From Lysobacterales bacterium (GTDB lineage: Bacteria > Pseudomonadota > Gammaproteobacteria > Xanthomonadales > SZUA-36): a DNA stretch of 5,911 nucleotides. The number at the start of each line of letters is the position of its first letter. The first letter of the stretch is position 1. A program made the position numbers and the translations under genes. The notes beneath the pieces are model-generated. The model worked only from the letters and a program-made list of their open reading frames with translations, ran no database searches and was not told where the DNA came from. The stretch is from contig JAPHTE010000176.1 of assembly GCA_026196445.1 (NCBI GenBank), positions 1 to 5,911 on the forward strand, written 5' to 3'. Shown piece after piece: positions 5,874 to 5,911 of this stretch.

Positions 5874-5911
5874 GTGGCAATTTTGGTGTAACTTACTCAC
5901 CCATGGTCTCC

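Noticed and set aside
5893..5911. Possible last codons of an upstream minus-strand gene (ETMGE then TAA)
   Set aside because: Only five codons are visible and nothing identifies them; any sequence end has a fair chance of such a frame.
1..5911. CRISPR array, cas genes, tRNA, rRNA or transposase
   Set aside because: I saw no regularly spaced repeats of CRISPR type, no cloverleaf or rRNA sequence, and no transposase or integrase motifs on either strand, despite the TPR-CHAT resemblance to type III-E systems.

Overview
The window looks like a chromosomal piece of a gammaproteobacterium. The YjjX-type nucleotidase resembles the enterobacterial protein closely, base composition is moderately GC-rich (judged by eye, not computed), and the genes are tightly packed. 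I cannot name the genus. Every gene I can support lies on the minus strand, so transcription runs from high to low coordinates.

Right part (about 5911 to 3842): 161 bp with no supported gene but with a long imperfect inverted repeat (5812-5873). Then comes yjjX, an inosine/xanthosine triphosphatase, and 40 bp later a 12-helix APC-superfamily amino acid transporter. These two may be co-transcribed; their roles look like housekeeping. A 333 bp intergenic stretch (3509-3841) follows. It holds several short symmetric or repeated sequences but no gene and no promoter I would defend.

Left part (3508 to 1): a compact three-gene module. First is an ECF-like sigma-70 factor with an unusually long linker between its two DNA/core-binding regions. 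Second is a membrane-anchored zinc-finger (zf-HC2/ZAS-type) presumed anti-sigma factor with a fibronectin-III-like domain predicted in the periplasm. Third is an exported tetratricopeptide-repeat protein with eleven units at an exact 40-residue period, followed by the linker typical of TPR-CHAT proteins. It runs off the left edge, so the expected CHAT (caspase-like) protease domain is predicted but not visible. The last two genes overlap or nearly touch.

Between the sigma and anti-sigma genes lies a hairpin of about 23 base pairs. Its loop carries a GAGG ribosome-binding site for a 9-codon mini-ORF that ends 7 nt before the anti-sigma start codon. This could set anti-sigma expression through translational re-initiation.

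Taken together, the module has the parts for a trans-envelope switch: periplasmic TPR sensor/protease, transmembrane anti-sigma, cytoplasmic sigma. It recalls the TPR-CHAT/Csx30/RpoE arrangement of type III-E CRISPR systems, but no CRISPR array or cas gene is present here and this TPR protein carries a signal peptide. The functional links are inference.
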